From: Paenarthrobacter aurescens TC1
GTDB taxonomy: Bacteria > Actinomycetota > Actinomycetes > Actinomycetales > Micrococcaceae
Direction: 5' to 3'
DNA length: 64,000 nucleotides
Assembly (NCBI GenBank): GCA_000014925.1
Contig: CP000475.1
Coordinates: 62,001-126,000, forward strand
Position numbers and translations under genes: made by a program. The notes beneath the pieces are model-generated. The model saw only the letters and a program-made list of their open reading frames with translations. It was not told where the DNA came from and did no database searches. Below are positions 8,144 to 17,100 of the stretch, in pieces; positions within the stretch are counted from its first letter, which is position 1; each line of letters starts with the position of its first letter.

Positions 8144-10075
8144 GTGACACAGTCATGGGACCGTATCGTCATGGGCGAGGAAGGCGATCGGTCGAGCGTC
8201 AATATTCGCTCGACAGGTGACGTCGAGGTCCTGCGCGAGTCACTTGCGGCGGCCGAAAGGCGAGCGGCAACTCTCGCGGAGCTGACCGCGCTGATGAGCG
8301 AGGGTCGGGACTCGCTCGCTCTCGCTCAGAGAGCTGTCGAGCTCACCGCGAGGGCCACGAGGGCCGCGGGTGCGTTCGTCTACCTGTGGGATCGCGACGA
8401 GGAGAGATTGGTCCTCCGCGTTGCGACCGACGGCTGGCAGCAAGGGCACTTGGGGAAGATCAAGCTGCGGATCGGCGAGGGCGTCACCGGTTGGGTTGCA
8501 CTGATGCGACAGGCCGTGGTTCTCGGCAAAGATCCTCAAAAGGACCCTCGGTACAAGGACTTTCCGGAGCTTCGAGAAGGATCCTTCCGGTCGATGGTCG
8601 CGATCCCCATCGTGGCACCAGGTGAGGACGTGCTCGGCGTCTTCACTCTCTATGCTCTCAAGAAGAACGCATTCGATTCCAGCGACGTGAGCCTTGCCAG
8701 CGAGGTGGGCGGCCTCCTCGCAAGCGGTTTGGTGCAATCGGAAACGCTGACCCAGCTGAGAGTTCAGTCCGCCGCCGCGCAATTCCTTCGGGACCTGCCG
8801 GAAGACTCCTGGGGATCGTTGGAGAGTTGCCTGCACGCCATGGCGTCGCAGTGCGCGGTGGACCTCGAATCCGACGTGTGCGTCATCGAGGTCACAACGG
8901 ACAGCGCGCATGCTCAACACGGAACCTACGGCATGGCTATCTCAAGCTCGTTCCGAGAGGAGCATGGCGGGGCGTGGGGAACTCGACCGCTCGACCGCAG
9001 CGTCCTCCTTGAGACCTTGACCCCGCTGTCGATGCAGCGGCTGCGCATACCGCTGGGCACTAGCGCACCGATCGGTGCAGTGACCTGTTTCCGGATGAAG
9101 AAGTTCAGAGCCGACGACGAGGTTCTCCTCGAGGGAATCGGAGCACAGATCGCTGCCGGCGCCCTTTCTCTGCACGGGACCGAACGTGTCCGTCCCGTGC
9201 TCGACCAGCTATTCACATCGACGGATGTGAGCACAACCGAATCGATCCTGCATCGGTACGGTTGGAGATACCGAACGAGCTGCGCCACGGTCATCCGGGT
9301 ACAGACCAACAACGCTGCGGAACTGCGCACGCCAGATGATGAGCGTGTCCGACTCGCGCTGCAGGACGTGCTCGACACCCAAGGCGGCGAGTCAATCCTT
9401 CTGGGGACCGGCGGCAGGTACGTAGCGTTGCTGGAAGCCTCCGAACCGGGACGCCGGCTCGCTCTAGTCAGCCGTCTTGGCGATCTCGGCAAGCAGCCTG
9501 GCGTCCGTCTGACTGCCGGCGTCGGCCCTGTCGCCAACGATGCGAACGAACTGCATCGGGCGATCCGCCACGCGCTGCACGCGTTCTACTGGGCTGAGCT
9601 GACCGCGCCGTCGGACAGCGAGGTCGTGGGTTTCGAGGACATCGCTCATCTGCGTCTGCTTCCCAGAACCGCCATTGGCATGGCTGGCGACTTGAGAGAG
9701 CTCATGAACTCATTCGGCGCAGTGTTGAAGTACGACATCGACAACTCCACCGACCTCGCCCAGACCCTCGACTCGTTTCTCACCAACAGCGGCTCGGCGG
9801 CGAAGTCGTCGGCGGAGCTCTTCATCCATCGCAACACCCTCCGCCAGCGCATCCAGAGGATCGAGGAGCTGATTGGGAGGTCGCCCGAAGAGTTCGAGGA
9901 TTGGGTGACGGCCGGCGTAGCGATCCGCCTGATCCGCGAGAGCGAGACCGAGCTCGCTAGACCAGGTCAGCGTGTGCGGTGCCCGCTCGGCGTCCTGACC
10001 CTGGGTAAATCGTGCTGCGGGATCCCTAGCGCGTGTCCAGTTGCTGCCGGCAAGAAGCCGTCACGAACGCTCTAG
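8144..10075 (+). CDS. GAF-domain, PucR/CdaR-type transcriptional regulator
   Basis: A 643-aa protein with a GAF sensor domain at about residues 40-200 and a middle region resembling a second degenerate GAF or GGDEF-like CdaR segment. A PucR-type helix-turn-helix lies near residues 560-590 (FIHRNTLRQRIQRIEEL). Such proteins activate catabolic operons in response to small molecules. The chosen start is GTG 8144; an ATG nine codons later is an alternative, and neither has a strong ribosome site. It follows the synthetase by 21 bp and probably controls the amine genes. The last ~45 residues look like read-through of low quality. The stop overlaps the stop of the convergent Lrp gene within the palindrome CTAG. 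Confidence 0.82.
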   Translation: MTQSWDRIVMGEEGDRSSVNIRSTGDVEVLRESLAAAERRAATLAELTALMSEGRDSLALAQRAVELTARATRAAGAFVYLWDRDEERLVLRVATDGWQQGHLGKIKLRIGEGVTGWVALMRQAVVLGKDPQKDPRYKDFPELREGSFRSMVAIPIVAPGEDVLGVFTLYALKKNAFDSSDVSLASEVGGLLASGLVQSETLTQLRVQSAAAQFLRDLPEDSWGSLESCLHAMASQCAVDLESDVCVIEVTTDSAHAQHGTYGMAISSSFREEHGGAWGTRPLDRSVLLETLTPLSMQRLRIPLGTSAPIGAVTCFRMKKFRADDEVLLEGIGAQIAAGALSLHGTERVRPVLDQLFTSTDVSTTESILHRYGWRYRTSCATVIRVQTNNAAELRTPDDERVRLALQDVLDTQGGESILLGTGGRYVALLEASEPGRRLALVSRLGDLGKQPGVRLTAGVGPVANDANELHRAIRHALHAFYWAELTAPSDSEVVGFEDIAHLRLLPRTAIGMAGDLRELMNSFGAVLKYDIDNSTDLAQTLDSFLTNSGSAAKSSAELFIHRNTLRQRIQRIEELIGRSPEEFEDWVTAGVAIRLIRESETELARPGQRVRCPLGVLTLGKSCCGIPSACPVAAGKKPSRTL

Positions 10076-10572
10076 ATGTCTCCGCGCACGTGGTCGAAGA
10101 CCAGGCTCGTCTCGGTAGAGGCGAACTCGCGCGAGGCGCTGAGGTGCTCTGTCACAAAGCGGCGGAGTGCATCAGGTGACGCGGCCGCTACCTGGATCAG
10201 AAAGTCGACGTTTCCGGCAAGGAAGTAGACGTTGAGAACGCCGGGGAGACGTGCCAATCGACTGGTGTAGTCACCGATCCGTGCACGCGCGTTGGGTTGC
10301 ACCCGCACTGCAATCATCGCCTGGATCGGCAAGCCAAGGGCCTCAGGGGCGATGTCGGCATGAAACCCCCGGATCGCTCCAATCTCGCGAAGTCGCCGAA
10401 GTCGCATTGAACATGTCGACGGGGCGACGCCGACGCGCTCAGCCAGCGCGTTGTTCGGGAGTCGGGCGTCCTCGGACAGTTCGGTTAGCAACCGACGGTC
10501 GACCTCGTCCAGTTTCGAATCGGTTCGGAACCGCCGAACAGGATTCGCCGACTCGGGACTGCTGCCTGTCAT
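10072..10572 (-). CDS. Lrp/AsnC-family regulator (likely of ald)
   Basis: A 166-aa Lrp/AsnC protein. The N-terminal helix-turn-helix (LDEVDRRLLTELSEDARLP, then NNALAERVGVAPSTCSMRL) is followed by a RAM ligand-binding domain with the G-D/N-VDFLIQV strand typical of the family. It is divergent from alanine dehydrogenase with a 111-bp intergenic space, the standard layout in actinobacteria, where the Lrp-type protein (AldR) senses alanine and controls ald. This makes alanine a plausible product of the upstream pathway. The N-terminal ~20 residues are a poorly conserved extension. Confidence 0.9.
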   Translation of the reverse strand: MTGSSPESANPVRRFRTDSKLDEVDRRLLTELSEDARLPNNALAERVGVAPSTCSMRLRRLREIGAIRGFHADIAPEALGLPIQAMIAVRVQPNARARIGDYTSRLARLPGVLNVYFLAGNVDFLIQVAAASPDALRRFVTEHLSASREFASTETSLVFDHVRGDI

Positions 10573-10683
10573 CGTCGAACAATATACGAACTTGCGTCAA
10601 TGTTGCGACAGAAGTTCGCCCGTGGTGGCTATCCATTGAAGATTCGGTCACTTTTGGAGCCCGACCTCGACTAGGAGACCACC

Positions 10684-11799
10684 ATGCGCATCGGCGTACC
10701 AAAGGAAGTAAAGAATCACGAATACCGCGTGGCGATCACGCCCATCGGCGTTCACGAACTGAGCGCACGCGGCCACGACGTCTTCGTCGAGGCGGGCGCA
10801 GGTGCTGGGTCTTCGGTCACTGACAGCGAGTACGCCGCAGCCGGTGCGAAGATCCTCGACTCTGCTGACGACGTGTGGGGCTCGGCCGAGATGGTCCTCA
10901 AGGTCAAGGAGCCGATCGCCGAGGAGTACCACCGACTGCGCGACGACCTCATTCTGTTCACCTACCTGCACCTCGCCGCCGACCGGGCCCTGACCGATGA
11001 GTTGGTGAGGGCGAAGACCACCGGCATCGCATATGAGACCGTCCAGCTGCCTTCCGGCGGCCTTCCGCTGCTCTACCCGATGTCTGAGGTTGCCGGCTGT
11101 CTGGCGCCCCAGGTCGGCGCGTACTCGCTGCTCAAGGCACAGGGCGGCCGGGGAACTCTGTTGGGTGGTGTCGGTGGCGTCGCGAATGCCAAGGTCGTGA
11201 TCATTGGCGCCGGAGTGTCGGGTCAGAACGCGGCGAACATCGCTCTCGGCATGGGCGCAGACGTCACGCTGCTCGACACCGACCTGGACAAGCTGCGCAT
11301 GTCGTTCTGGCGCTACAACAACCGGGTGCATGGTTTGGCGTCGTCCAAGCTCGCAATCCAGCAGCAGGTCACGGAAGCTGACATGGTGATCGGGGCGGTC
11401 CTGATCCCGGGTGCGGCTGCACCCAAGCTGGTCACCAACGACCTGGTCGCTCAGATGAAGCCTGGATCGGTTCTCGTCGACATCGCCGTGGACCAAGGTG
11501 GCTGCTTTGAGGACACCCACGCCACGACGCACGCCGACCCGACGTACCAGGTGCACAACTCGACCTTCTACTGCGTGGCCAACATGCCGGGTGCTGTGCC
11601 AAACACCTCTACCTACGCGCTCACAAACGCCACGCTGCCGTACACCGTGGCGCTGGCAGACAAGGGCTGGAAGCAGGCTTGCCGCGACGACAAGGCGCTC
11701 GCCCTCGGACTGAACACCCACGGGGGAAACGTCACCAACGCTCCCGTGGCGGAAGCCCACGGCGTGGCGTCTATCGAACTCGCCGACGTGCTCGGCTGA
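10684..11799 (+). CDS. ald: Alanine dehydrogenase
   Basis: A 371-aa alanine dehydrogenase of standard length. The N-terminal MRIGVPKEVKNHEYRVA is diagnostic. The substrate Lys lies in LKVKEP, the catalytic His in YLHLAAD, and the NAD motif is GAGVSG after the glycine-rich GGVGGVANA. It deaminates L-alanine to pyruvate and ammonium with NAD+. The ATG is preceded by CTAGGAGACC. In this cluster it would take alanine from the amine pathway to pyruvate, which the next gene carboxylates. The spacing to pyruvate carboxylase is 23 bp, so the two are probably co-transcribed. Confidence 0.97.
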   Translation: MRIGVPKEVKNHEYRVAITPIGVHELSARGHDVFVEAGAGAGSSVTDSEYAAAGAKILDSADDVWGSAEMVLKVKEPIAEEYHRLRDDLILFTYLHLAADRALTDELVRAKTTGIAYETVQLPSGGLPLLYPMSEVAGCLAPQVGAYSLLKAQGGRGTLLGGVGGVANAKVVIIGAGVSGQNAANIALGMGADVTLLDTDLDKLRMSFWRYNNRVHGLASSKLAIQQQVTEADMVIGAVLIPGAAAPKLVTNDLVAQMKPGSVLVDIAVDQGGCFEDTHATTHADPTYQVHNSTFYCVANMPGAVPNTSTYALTNATLPYTVALADKGWKQACRDDKALALGLNTHGGNVTNAPVAEAHGVASIELADVLG

Positions 11800-11822
11800 C
11801 CTCAAACACCAGGAGTCGCTAC

Positions 11823-14800
11823 ATGTTCCGGAAGGTTCTGGTCGCAAACCGCGGAGAGATCGCGATCAGGGCCTTTCGCGCGGCCTACGAGCTCGGTGCC
11901 CAGACCGTGGCCGTCTTCCCATGGGAAGACCGCGGTTCTGAGCACCGGCTCAAGGCCGATGAGTCGTATCAGATCGGAGAGCGCGGGCACCCAGTCCGCG
12001 CATACCTGGATCCGGAGTTGATCGTTGGCACCGCTGTTGCGGCAGGGGCTGACGCGATCTATCCGGGCTACGGCTTCCTCTCGGAGAATCCCGAGCTCGC
12101 CGAGACGTGCGCCGCTGCCGGGCTCGCGTTCATCGGGCCCAGCTCCGACGTCCTCACGTTGACCGGCAACAAGGCGCGCGCGATCGCAGCGGCGAGAGCG
12201 GCCGGCGTTCCGACGCTCGCGAGCATCTATCCGAGCACGGACGTCGACGTCCTGATTGCTGCGGCAAGGGACCTGCGCTATCCGTTGTTCGTCAAGGCCG
12301 TGGCCGGCGGCGGAGGTCGCGGGATGCGTCGTGTTGACAATCCGGACGACCTGCGCGACGCCCTCGAAACCTGTATGAGAGAAGCGGAAGGGGCCTTTGG
12401 TGACCCAACGGTGTTCATCGAACAGGCCGTCGTCACCCCTCGCCACATCGAGGTGCAAATTCTCGCGGACGGCGAGGGGAACGTTGTCCACCTCTACGAC
12501 CGCGATTGCTCCGTACAGCGACGCCACCAGAAGGTCGTAGAGATTGCACCAGCGCCGAACCTCGACTCGGCGCTGCGCGACCGCATGTGTGCAGACGCCG
12601 TCCGTTTCGCCAGGGAGATCGGATACGTCAACGCCGGTACCGTGGAATTTCTTCTCGACCCTGAGGGCAACTACGTCTTCATCGAGATGAATCCCCGCAT
12701 CCAGGTTGAGCACACCGTGACCGAAGAAGTCACCGACATCGACCTGGTTCAGGCACAGATGCGCATCGCGGCGGGCGAGACGCTTGACGACCTTGGCATC
12801 GATCAGTCGAAGGTACGACTGCGCGGTGCAGCGCTGCAGTGTCGCATCACCACCGAAGATCCCGCCAACGGCTTCAGACCCGACACGGGCGTCATCACCA
12901 CCTACAGGTCACCGGGTGGTTCGGGTGTTCGTCTCGACGGAGGCACCACGTACACAGGAGCAGAGGTCTCGGGACACTTCGACTCGATGCTCACCAAGCT
13001 CACCTGCCGAGGACGTGACTTCCAGATCGCCGTCGACCGGGCCCGACGAGCCGTGGCTGAGTTCCGTATCCGCGGTGTGGCGACCAACATCCCGTTCCTT
13101 CAAGCGGTGCTCGATGACCCGGACTTCCGCAGCGGTCGGATCGATACCAGCTTCATCGAGACCCACCCGCGTCTGCTCACTGCGCGTTCGTCAGCTGATC
13201 GCGGGACCAAGCTCCTCAACTACCTGGCTGATGTGACGGTCAACCAGCCCAACGGTCCACTGCCCCTCGCGCTGGACCCCTCCACGAAGCTCCCGAAGCT
13301 TGAGCAGGGCTCACTGCCCGGCGGCTCTCGACAGCGTCTACTCGAGCTCGGACCAGACGCCTTTGCTCGCGCGCTGCGTCAGAGTGCCACTGTCGGCGTC
13401 ACCGACACCACCTTCCGTGATGCCCACCAGTCCCTTCTGGCAACGCGCGTCCGTACTCGCGACCTCCTCAATGTTGCTGGGCACGTCGCTCACACCACGC
13501 CCGAACTGCTCTCCCTGGAGACCTGGGGCGGCGCCACGTATGACGTCGCTCTCCGGTTTCTCGCCGAGGACCCATGGGAGCGACTCGCGGCCGTGCGGGA
13601 AGCTGTGCCGAACATCTGTCTCCAGATGCTCCTCCGGGGCCGGAACACAGTGGGCTACACGCCATACCCGGGGATCGTCACGTCAGCCTTCGTCGAAGAA
13701 TCCGCCAGGACCGGTATCGACATCTTCCGCATCTTCGACGCTCTCAACGACGTTGACCAGCTCCGTCCTGCCATTGATGCAGTCAGAGAAACCGGAACGG
13801 CGATCGCCGAGGTTGCGCTCTGCTACACCGGCAACCTCATCGACCCCAACGAGCGCCTCTACACACTCGACTACTACTTGCGCCTGGCCGAATCGATTGT
13901 CGACGCAGGCGCCCACGTCCTAGCCATCAAGGACATGGCGGGCCTGTTGCGTGCTCCGGCGGCGACGACGCTCGTAACGGCTCTCAGGGATCGTTTCGAC
14001 CTGCCCGTCCACCTTCACACCCACGACACCCCTGGCGGTCAGCTCGGCACACTGCTTGCGGCGATCGAAGCAGGAGTCGATGCCGTCGACGCAGCCTGCG
14101 CAGCGCTGTCGGGCACAACCAGCCAGCCATCGCTCTCATCCCTCGTTGCAGCGACTGACGGAACCGAACGTGCGACGGGCCTATCCCTCAAGGCCGTCTG
14201 TGACCTCGAGCCGTACTGGGAAGCGACGCGGCGCCTGTACGCGCCGTTCGAATCCGGTTTGCCGGCTCCGACGGGGCGTGTGTATAACCACGAGATTCCC
14301 GGCGGCCAACTCTCTAATCTTCGTCAGCAAGCGATCGCCTTGGGACTTGGGCACAAGTTCGAGCAAGTCGAAGACATGTATGCGGCCGCTAACTCGATGC
14401 TGGGCAATCCCGTCAAGGTGACGCCCTCCTCGAAGGTCGTGGGTGACCTTGCTCTGCATCTTGTGGCGGTGGGCGCGGATCCCGTCGAGTTCGACGAGCG
14501 GCCCGAGAACTACGACCTGCCGGATTCGGTGATCGGGTTCCTTGCTGGTGATCTTGGTGAACCTCCGGGCGGTTGGCCGGAGCCTTTCCGGTCGAGGGCT
14601 CTCGAAGGTCGGTCGCACAAGGCGCCAGCGGAGGTACTCACTGCGGCCCAGGCAACAGCCCTGATCATGAAACCGCGCGAGACGCTCAACGAGCTGCTCT
14701 TCCCTGCACCGACCCGGGAGTTTCGCGAATCGCGCGAACGCTTCGGTGACCTATCAGTCCTGTCGACCGCGGACTTCTTCTACGGGCTCGTGCCAGGGGA

Positions 14801-15203
14801 GGAGCATGGGGTTGAGATTGAGGAGGGCAAGACGCTCATCCTCGGCTTGCAGTCCATCTCTGAGCCGGATCAACGCGGCATGCGCACGGTGATGTGCACC
14901 ATCAACGGTCAATTGCGTCCGATCGGCGTACGCGATCGCTCCGTAGAAGCGGATGCTCCAGCGCAGGAGAAGGCGGACCGTTCGCAGCCCGGCCACGTAG
15001 CCGCGCCTTTCGGCGGCGTGGTGACACCGGCGGTCGCCGCCGGCGACCTGGTGACGGCAGGCGACACAGTCGCCACGATCGAAGCGATGAAGATGGAAGC
15101 TTCCATCACCACACCAATCGACGGCGTCGTCGAGAGGGTCGCCCTATCTCACACCCAGCAGGTTGAGGGCGGTGACCTCGTGGTGGTGGTCCTCGCGACA
15201 TGA
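11823..15203 (+). CDS. pyc: Pyruvate carboxylase
   Basis: A 1126-aa single-chain pyruvate carboxylase. Domains run biotin carboxylase (FRKVLVANRGEIA, ATP-grasp GGGGRGM, residues 1-450), carboxyltransferase (DTTFRDAHQSLLATRVRT, about 515-800) and a C-terminal biotinyl domain with the biotin Lys in EAMKMEA. It makes oxaloacetate from pyruvate, bicarbonate and ATP, the anaplerotic step needed when growing on C3 compounds. The ATG at 11823 follows AGGAGTCGCTAC. Co-location with ald suggests it supports growth on the alanine or pyruvate delivered by this cluster. The TGA overlaps the ATG of the WhiB gene. Confidence 0.96.
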   Translation: MFRKVLVANRGEIAIRAFRAAYELGAQTVAVFPWEDRGSEHRLKADESYQIGERGHPVRAYLDPELIVGTAVAAGADAIYPGYGFLSENPELAETCAAAGLAFIGPSSDVLTLTGNKARAIAAARAAGVPTLASIYPSTDVDVLIAAARDLRYPLFVKAVAGGGGRGMRRVDNPDDLRDALETCMREAEGAFGDPTVFIEQAVVTPRHIEVQILADGEGNVVHLYDRDCSVQRRHQKVVEIAPAPNLDSALRDRMCADAVRFAREIGYVNAGTVEFLLDPEGNYVFIEMNPRIQVEHTVTEEVTDIDLVQAQMRIAAGETLDDLGIDQSKVRLRGAALQCRITTEDPANGFRPDTGVITTYRSPGGSGVRLDGGTTYTGAEVSGHFDSMLTKLTCRGRDFQIAVDRARRAVAEFRIRGVATNIPFLQAVLDDPDFRSGRIDTSFIETHPRLLTARSSADRGTKLLNYLADVTVNQPNGPLPLALDPSTKLPKLEQGSLPGGSRQRLLELGPDAFARALRQSATVGVTDTTFRDAHQSLLATRVRTRDLLNVAGHVAHTTPELLSLETWGGATYDVALRFLAEDPWERLAAVREAVPNICLQMLLRGRNTVGYTPYPGIVTSAFVEESARTGIDIFRIFDALNDVDQLRPAIDAVRETGTAIAEVALCYTGNLIDPNERLYTLDYYLRLAESIVDAGAHVLAIKDMAGLLRAPAATTLVTALRDRFDLPVHLHTHDTPGGQLGTLLAAIEAGVDAVDAACAALSGTTSQPSLSSLVAATDGTERATGLSLKAVCDLEPYWEATRRLYAPFESGLPAPTGRVYNHEIPGGQLSNLRQQAIALGLGHKFEQVEDMYAAANSMLGNPVKVTPSSKVVGDLALHLVAVGADPVEFDERPENYDLPDSVIGFLAGDLGEPPGGWPEPFRSRALEGRSHKAPAEVLTAAQATALIMKPRETLNELLFPAPTREFRESRERFGDLSVLSTADFFYGLVPGEEHGVEIEEGKTLILGLQSISEPDQRGMRTVMCTINGQLRPIGVRDRSVEADAPAQEKADRSQPGHVAAPFGGVVTPAVAAGDLVTAGDTVATIEAMKMEASITTPIDGVVERVALSHTQQVEGGDLVVVVLAT

Positions 15204-15610
15204 TTCCGTCCTCCGAGCGCGGCCGCCGTAACACGGATGCCTGGTGGAGCGCGGCCGCCTGCGCCGACGAAGACCCAGATCTGTTCTTCCCCATTGGCAC
15301 GAGGGGCCCGGCGAGAGCCCAGTTCGAGGAAGCTCGAGTGATCTGCCTCAGTTGCCCGGTTCGGACTCGGTGCCTGGAGTACGCAATGAAAACCGGCGCA
15401 GAGTTCGGCATGTGGGGCGGCACGACCCCTGACGAACGCAAACGTATCGGGCGCCGGGCCGAGGCATCTCGCACGCGAGCGATCCGCCAGCGGCTTGGCG
15501 GACAACGACTTGCCGGGACGGCCTTCACGCCCGTGTCGGACGGACCAAGAGGCACTCTGCCGGCCAAGGAGCGGGATTCGCGGGACCGGGCCCGCTCCCG
15601 ACCCATCTGA
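15200..15610 (+). CDS. WhiB-family iron-sulfur regulator
   Basis: A 136-aa WhiB-like protein. The four cluster ligands are C21, C49, C52 and C58, arranged as C, then CxxC and Cx5C. The following turn GMWGGTTPDER and basic region KRIGRRAEASR are the usual DNA/sigma-contact elements. The start ATG overlaps the pyc stop (ACATGA), so translation is probably coupled to pyruvate carboxylase, an unusual partner. The C-terminal ~40 residues are basic and disordered. Members bind 4Fe-4S clusters and respond to redox or NO. The target here is unknown. Confidence 0.9.
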   Translation: MIPSSERGRRNTDAWWSAAACADEDPDLFFPIGTRGPARAQFEEARVICLSCPVRTRCLEYAMKTGAEFGMWGGTTPDERKRIGRRAEASRTRAIRQRLGGQRLAGTAFTPVSDGPRGTLPAKERDSRDRARSRPI

Positions 15611-15852
15611 TCGGTGCAGGCCCGGACTGACGTGCGCTGCTGTCGTGAAGATTCACAACGGTCATCGATCTGGGCGCGAAGTTCTCCGCCGCATCGGGTC
15701 CAAGCATGCTGCCAACCCAACGGACACACGTACTTCCGGGCTCCCCGATCCGAAGGGCAGGCGACGCTCGGCACAAGTCCGCGCCCTTGCCGACTCGGGC
15801 GCGTTCCGGGCGCTTGCCTGCGAAGTTTCCCGAAGGGGCCACCGGTGGAGGC

Positions 15853-15899
15853 GACGCCCCCCTGCCGCCGGGTTCTGGGTAGTGGGGCAGGGGGGCGTC
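15853..15899. terminator. Strong GC hairpin in intergenic 15611-15943
   Basis: A perfect 14-bp stem: GACGCCCCCCTGCC (15853-15866) pairs with GGCAGGGGGGCGTC (15886-15899), with a 19-nt loop. It sits 45 bp beyond the stop of the minus-strand secreted protein and 243 bp after the WhiB stop, so it can end transcription from both sides. No long T-tract follows. Nothing else is evident in 15611-15943. Confidence 0.65.
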
Positions 15900-15943
15900 T
15901 TGATCATCGGGTCAGCTGGGAGTCCGACCGATGATCTCGCATG

Positions 15944-16747
15944 TCAGCGGACGGCGATGATCGCGCCGCCGACAGGGAAGCGATTGACAAAGGTGCCAGG
16001 CCCGCGGTTGCTGAACCAGCGCTCCTTGTAGGGAATCGCTTCGGGATTCGGATCTGGCTCCGGGTTGTGGCCGTGGTCCAACTCCGTCATGTGGGTGGCG
16101 ATCTGGCGGAGGTTGACGCGGTGACCCTTGTAGGTGAACCACCTGCTGCTGAGGAGTCGCATGTCCACCCGCGTGTCGAACACACCACCGCGCGGGTCGA
16201 TGGAGAACGTCTCGTCTCCGGTGTAGACGCCGATCAGCTTGCCCTTGAGGAACGAAGCGCGGTTCTCGTAGCTTCGCGTGCCGTTCGGGTGAGCGTCGTA
16301 GTAGACGCGGACGCGTGAGCTGGTCGCGGTGCGGCCGACGGTGTTTCCGGTGAAAGTCGAGTCTCCCGATTCGAATCCTTGCAGGATGTATCCGCTGCGA
16401 ACGGCGACGAAGTGAGCGCACTGAGGCCCCCGCCCGTAACTGCGAACGCAGTTCTCGTCGAAGAGCGAGGCGTTGTTGCCGAATACCTGGCCCCGGCCGT
16501 CGATCATGCCGAAGATCACGAAGCGCCCTTCAAAACGGGTGCCGTCCACGTGGCCAGGGGGGTGTGCCTCCATATGCCCGCGGCCTGCCGTTTGCATGAC
16601 CATCTGGCCCGCCGGCGCGGCCGTGACGCGGCGCGTGCCGCGCACGCTGCTCTGCGCGTCCGCGGTGGCATGGAGCATGGGGACAGCGGCCAGTGCCGCC
16701 GCTCCGACGACGAGTGGCCAGCGCCACCGTGCTGTCTTCAACTGCAC
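15944..16747 (-). CDS. Secreted protein of unknown function
   Basis: A 267-aa protein with a signal peptide: a basic start, a hydrophobic core (VVGAAALAAVPML) and a small-residue cleavage site near residue 31 (ADAQS). The mature part is rich in Gly, Phe and Thr with alternating strands, one Cys pair (ENCVRSYGRGPQC) and a His/Pro/Asn-rich segment near residue 225. It resembles secreted beta-barrel proteins of the dirigent or allene-oxide-cyclase kind, but I do not recognise the family. It faces away from the next secreted protein gene at 17101. No role in the amine cluster is apparent. Confidence 0.7.
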   Translation of the reverse strand: MQLKTARWRWPLVVGAAALAAVPMLHATADAQSSVRGTRRVTAAPAGQMVMQTAGRGHMEAHPPGHVDGTRFEGRFVIFGMIDGRGQVFGNNASLFDENCVRSYGRGPQCAHFVAVRSGYILQGFESGDSTFTGNTVGRTATSSRVRVYYDAHPNGTRSYENRASFLKGKLIGVYTGDETFSIDPRGGVFDTRVDMRLLSSRWFTYKGHRVNLRQIATHMTELDHGHNPEPDPNPEAIPYKERWFSNRGPGTFVNRFPVGGAIIAVR

Positions 16748-17100
16748 AGGATCCTCCTGCTATCGGACTGCGCGGCACAACAACGTGACGTGCTTACGCA
16801 GCAAGTGACTGAGATGTCGCACAATCTGCTGGCGCCGGCCCGCGCGCCACTAGTCCGCAATACCTACTGGTCAGGGGCATGTCAGATGGTCGTGTCCGCA
16901 AGCTCGGCGTACCGCCGGCACAGGTCCATCTTCTGGACTAGTTGCGACAGCAAATGACGACGAACGATGGACGCGTAACGGAGATGTCGGCTCTCTGGCC
17001 GCAGCTCCATCGGGATACCCCTCAGTCCGGGATGGTACGGCGAGTGTCCACTCTGCAATCCGGCCCATGCGGCGACCAGGGGCGGGAGAAACGAGAGAAC
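16748..17100. other. Divergent intergenic region
   Basis: 353 bp between two divergent genes for secreted proteins. It should contain both promoters. I see no convincing coding frame, strong hairpin or repeat array in it. Confidence 0.5.
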
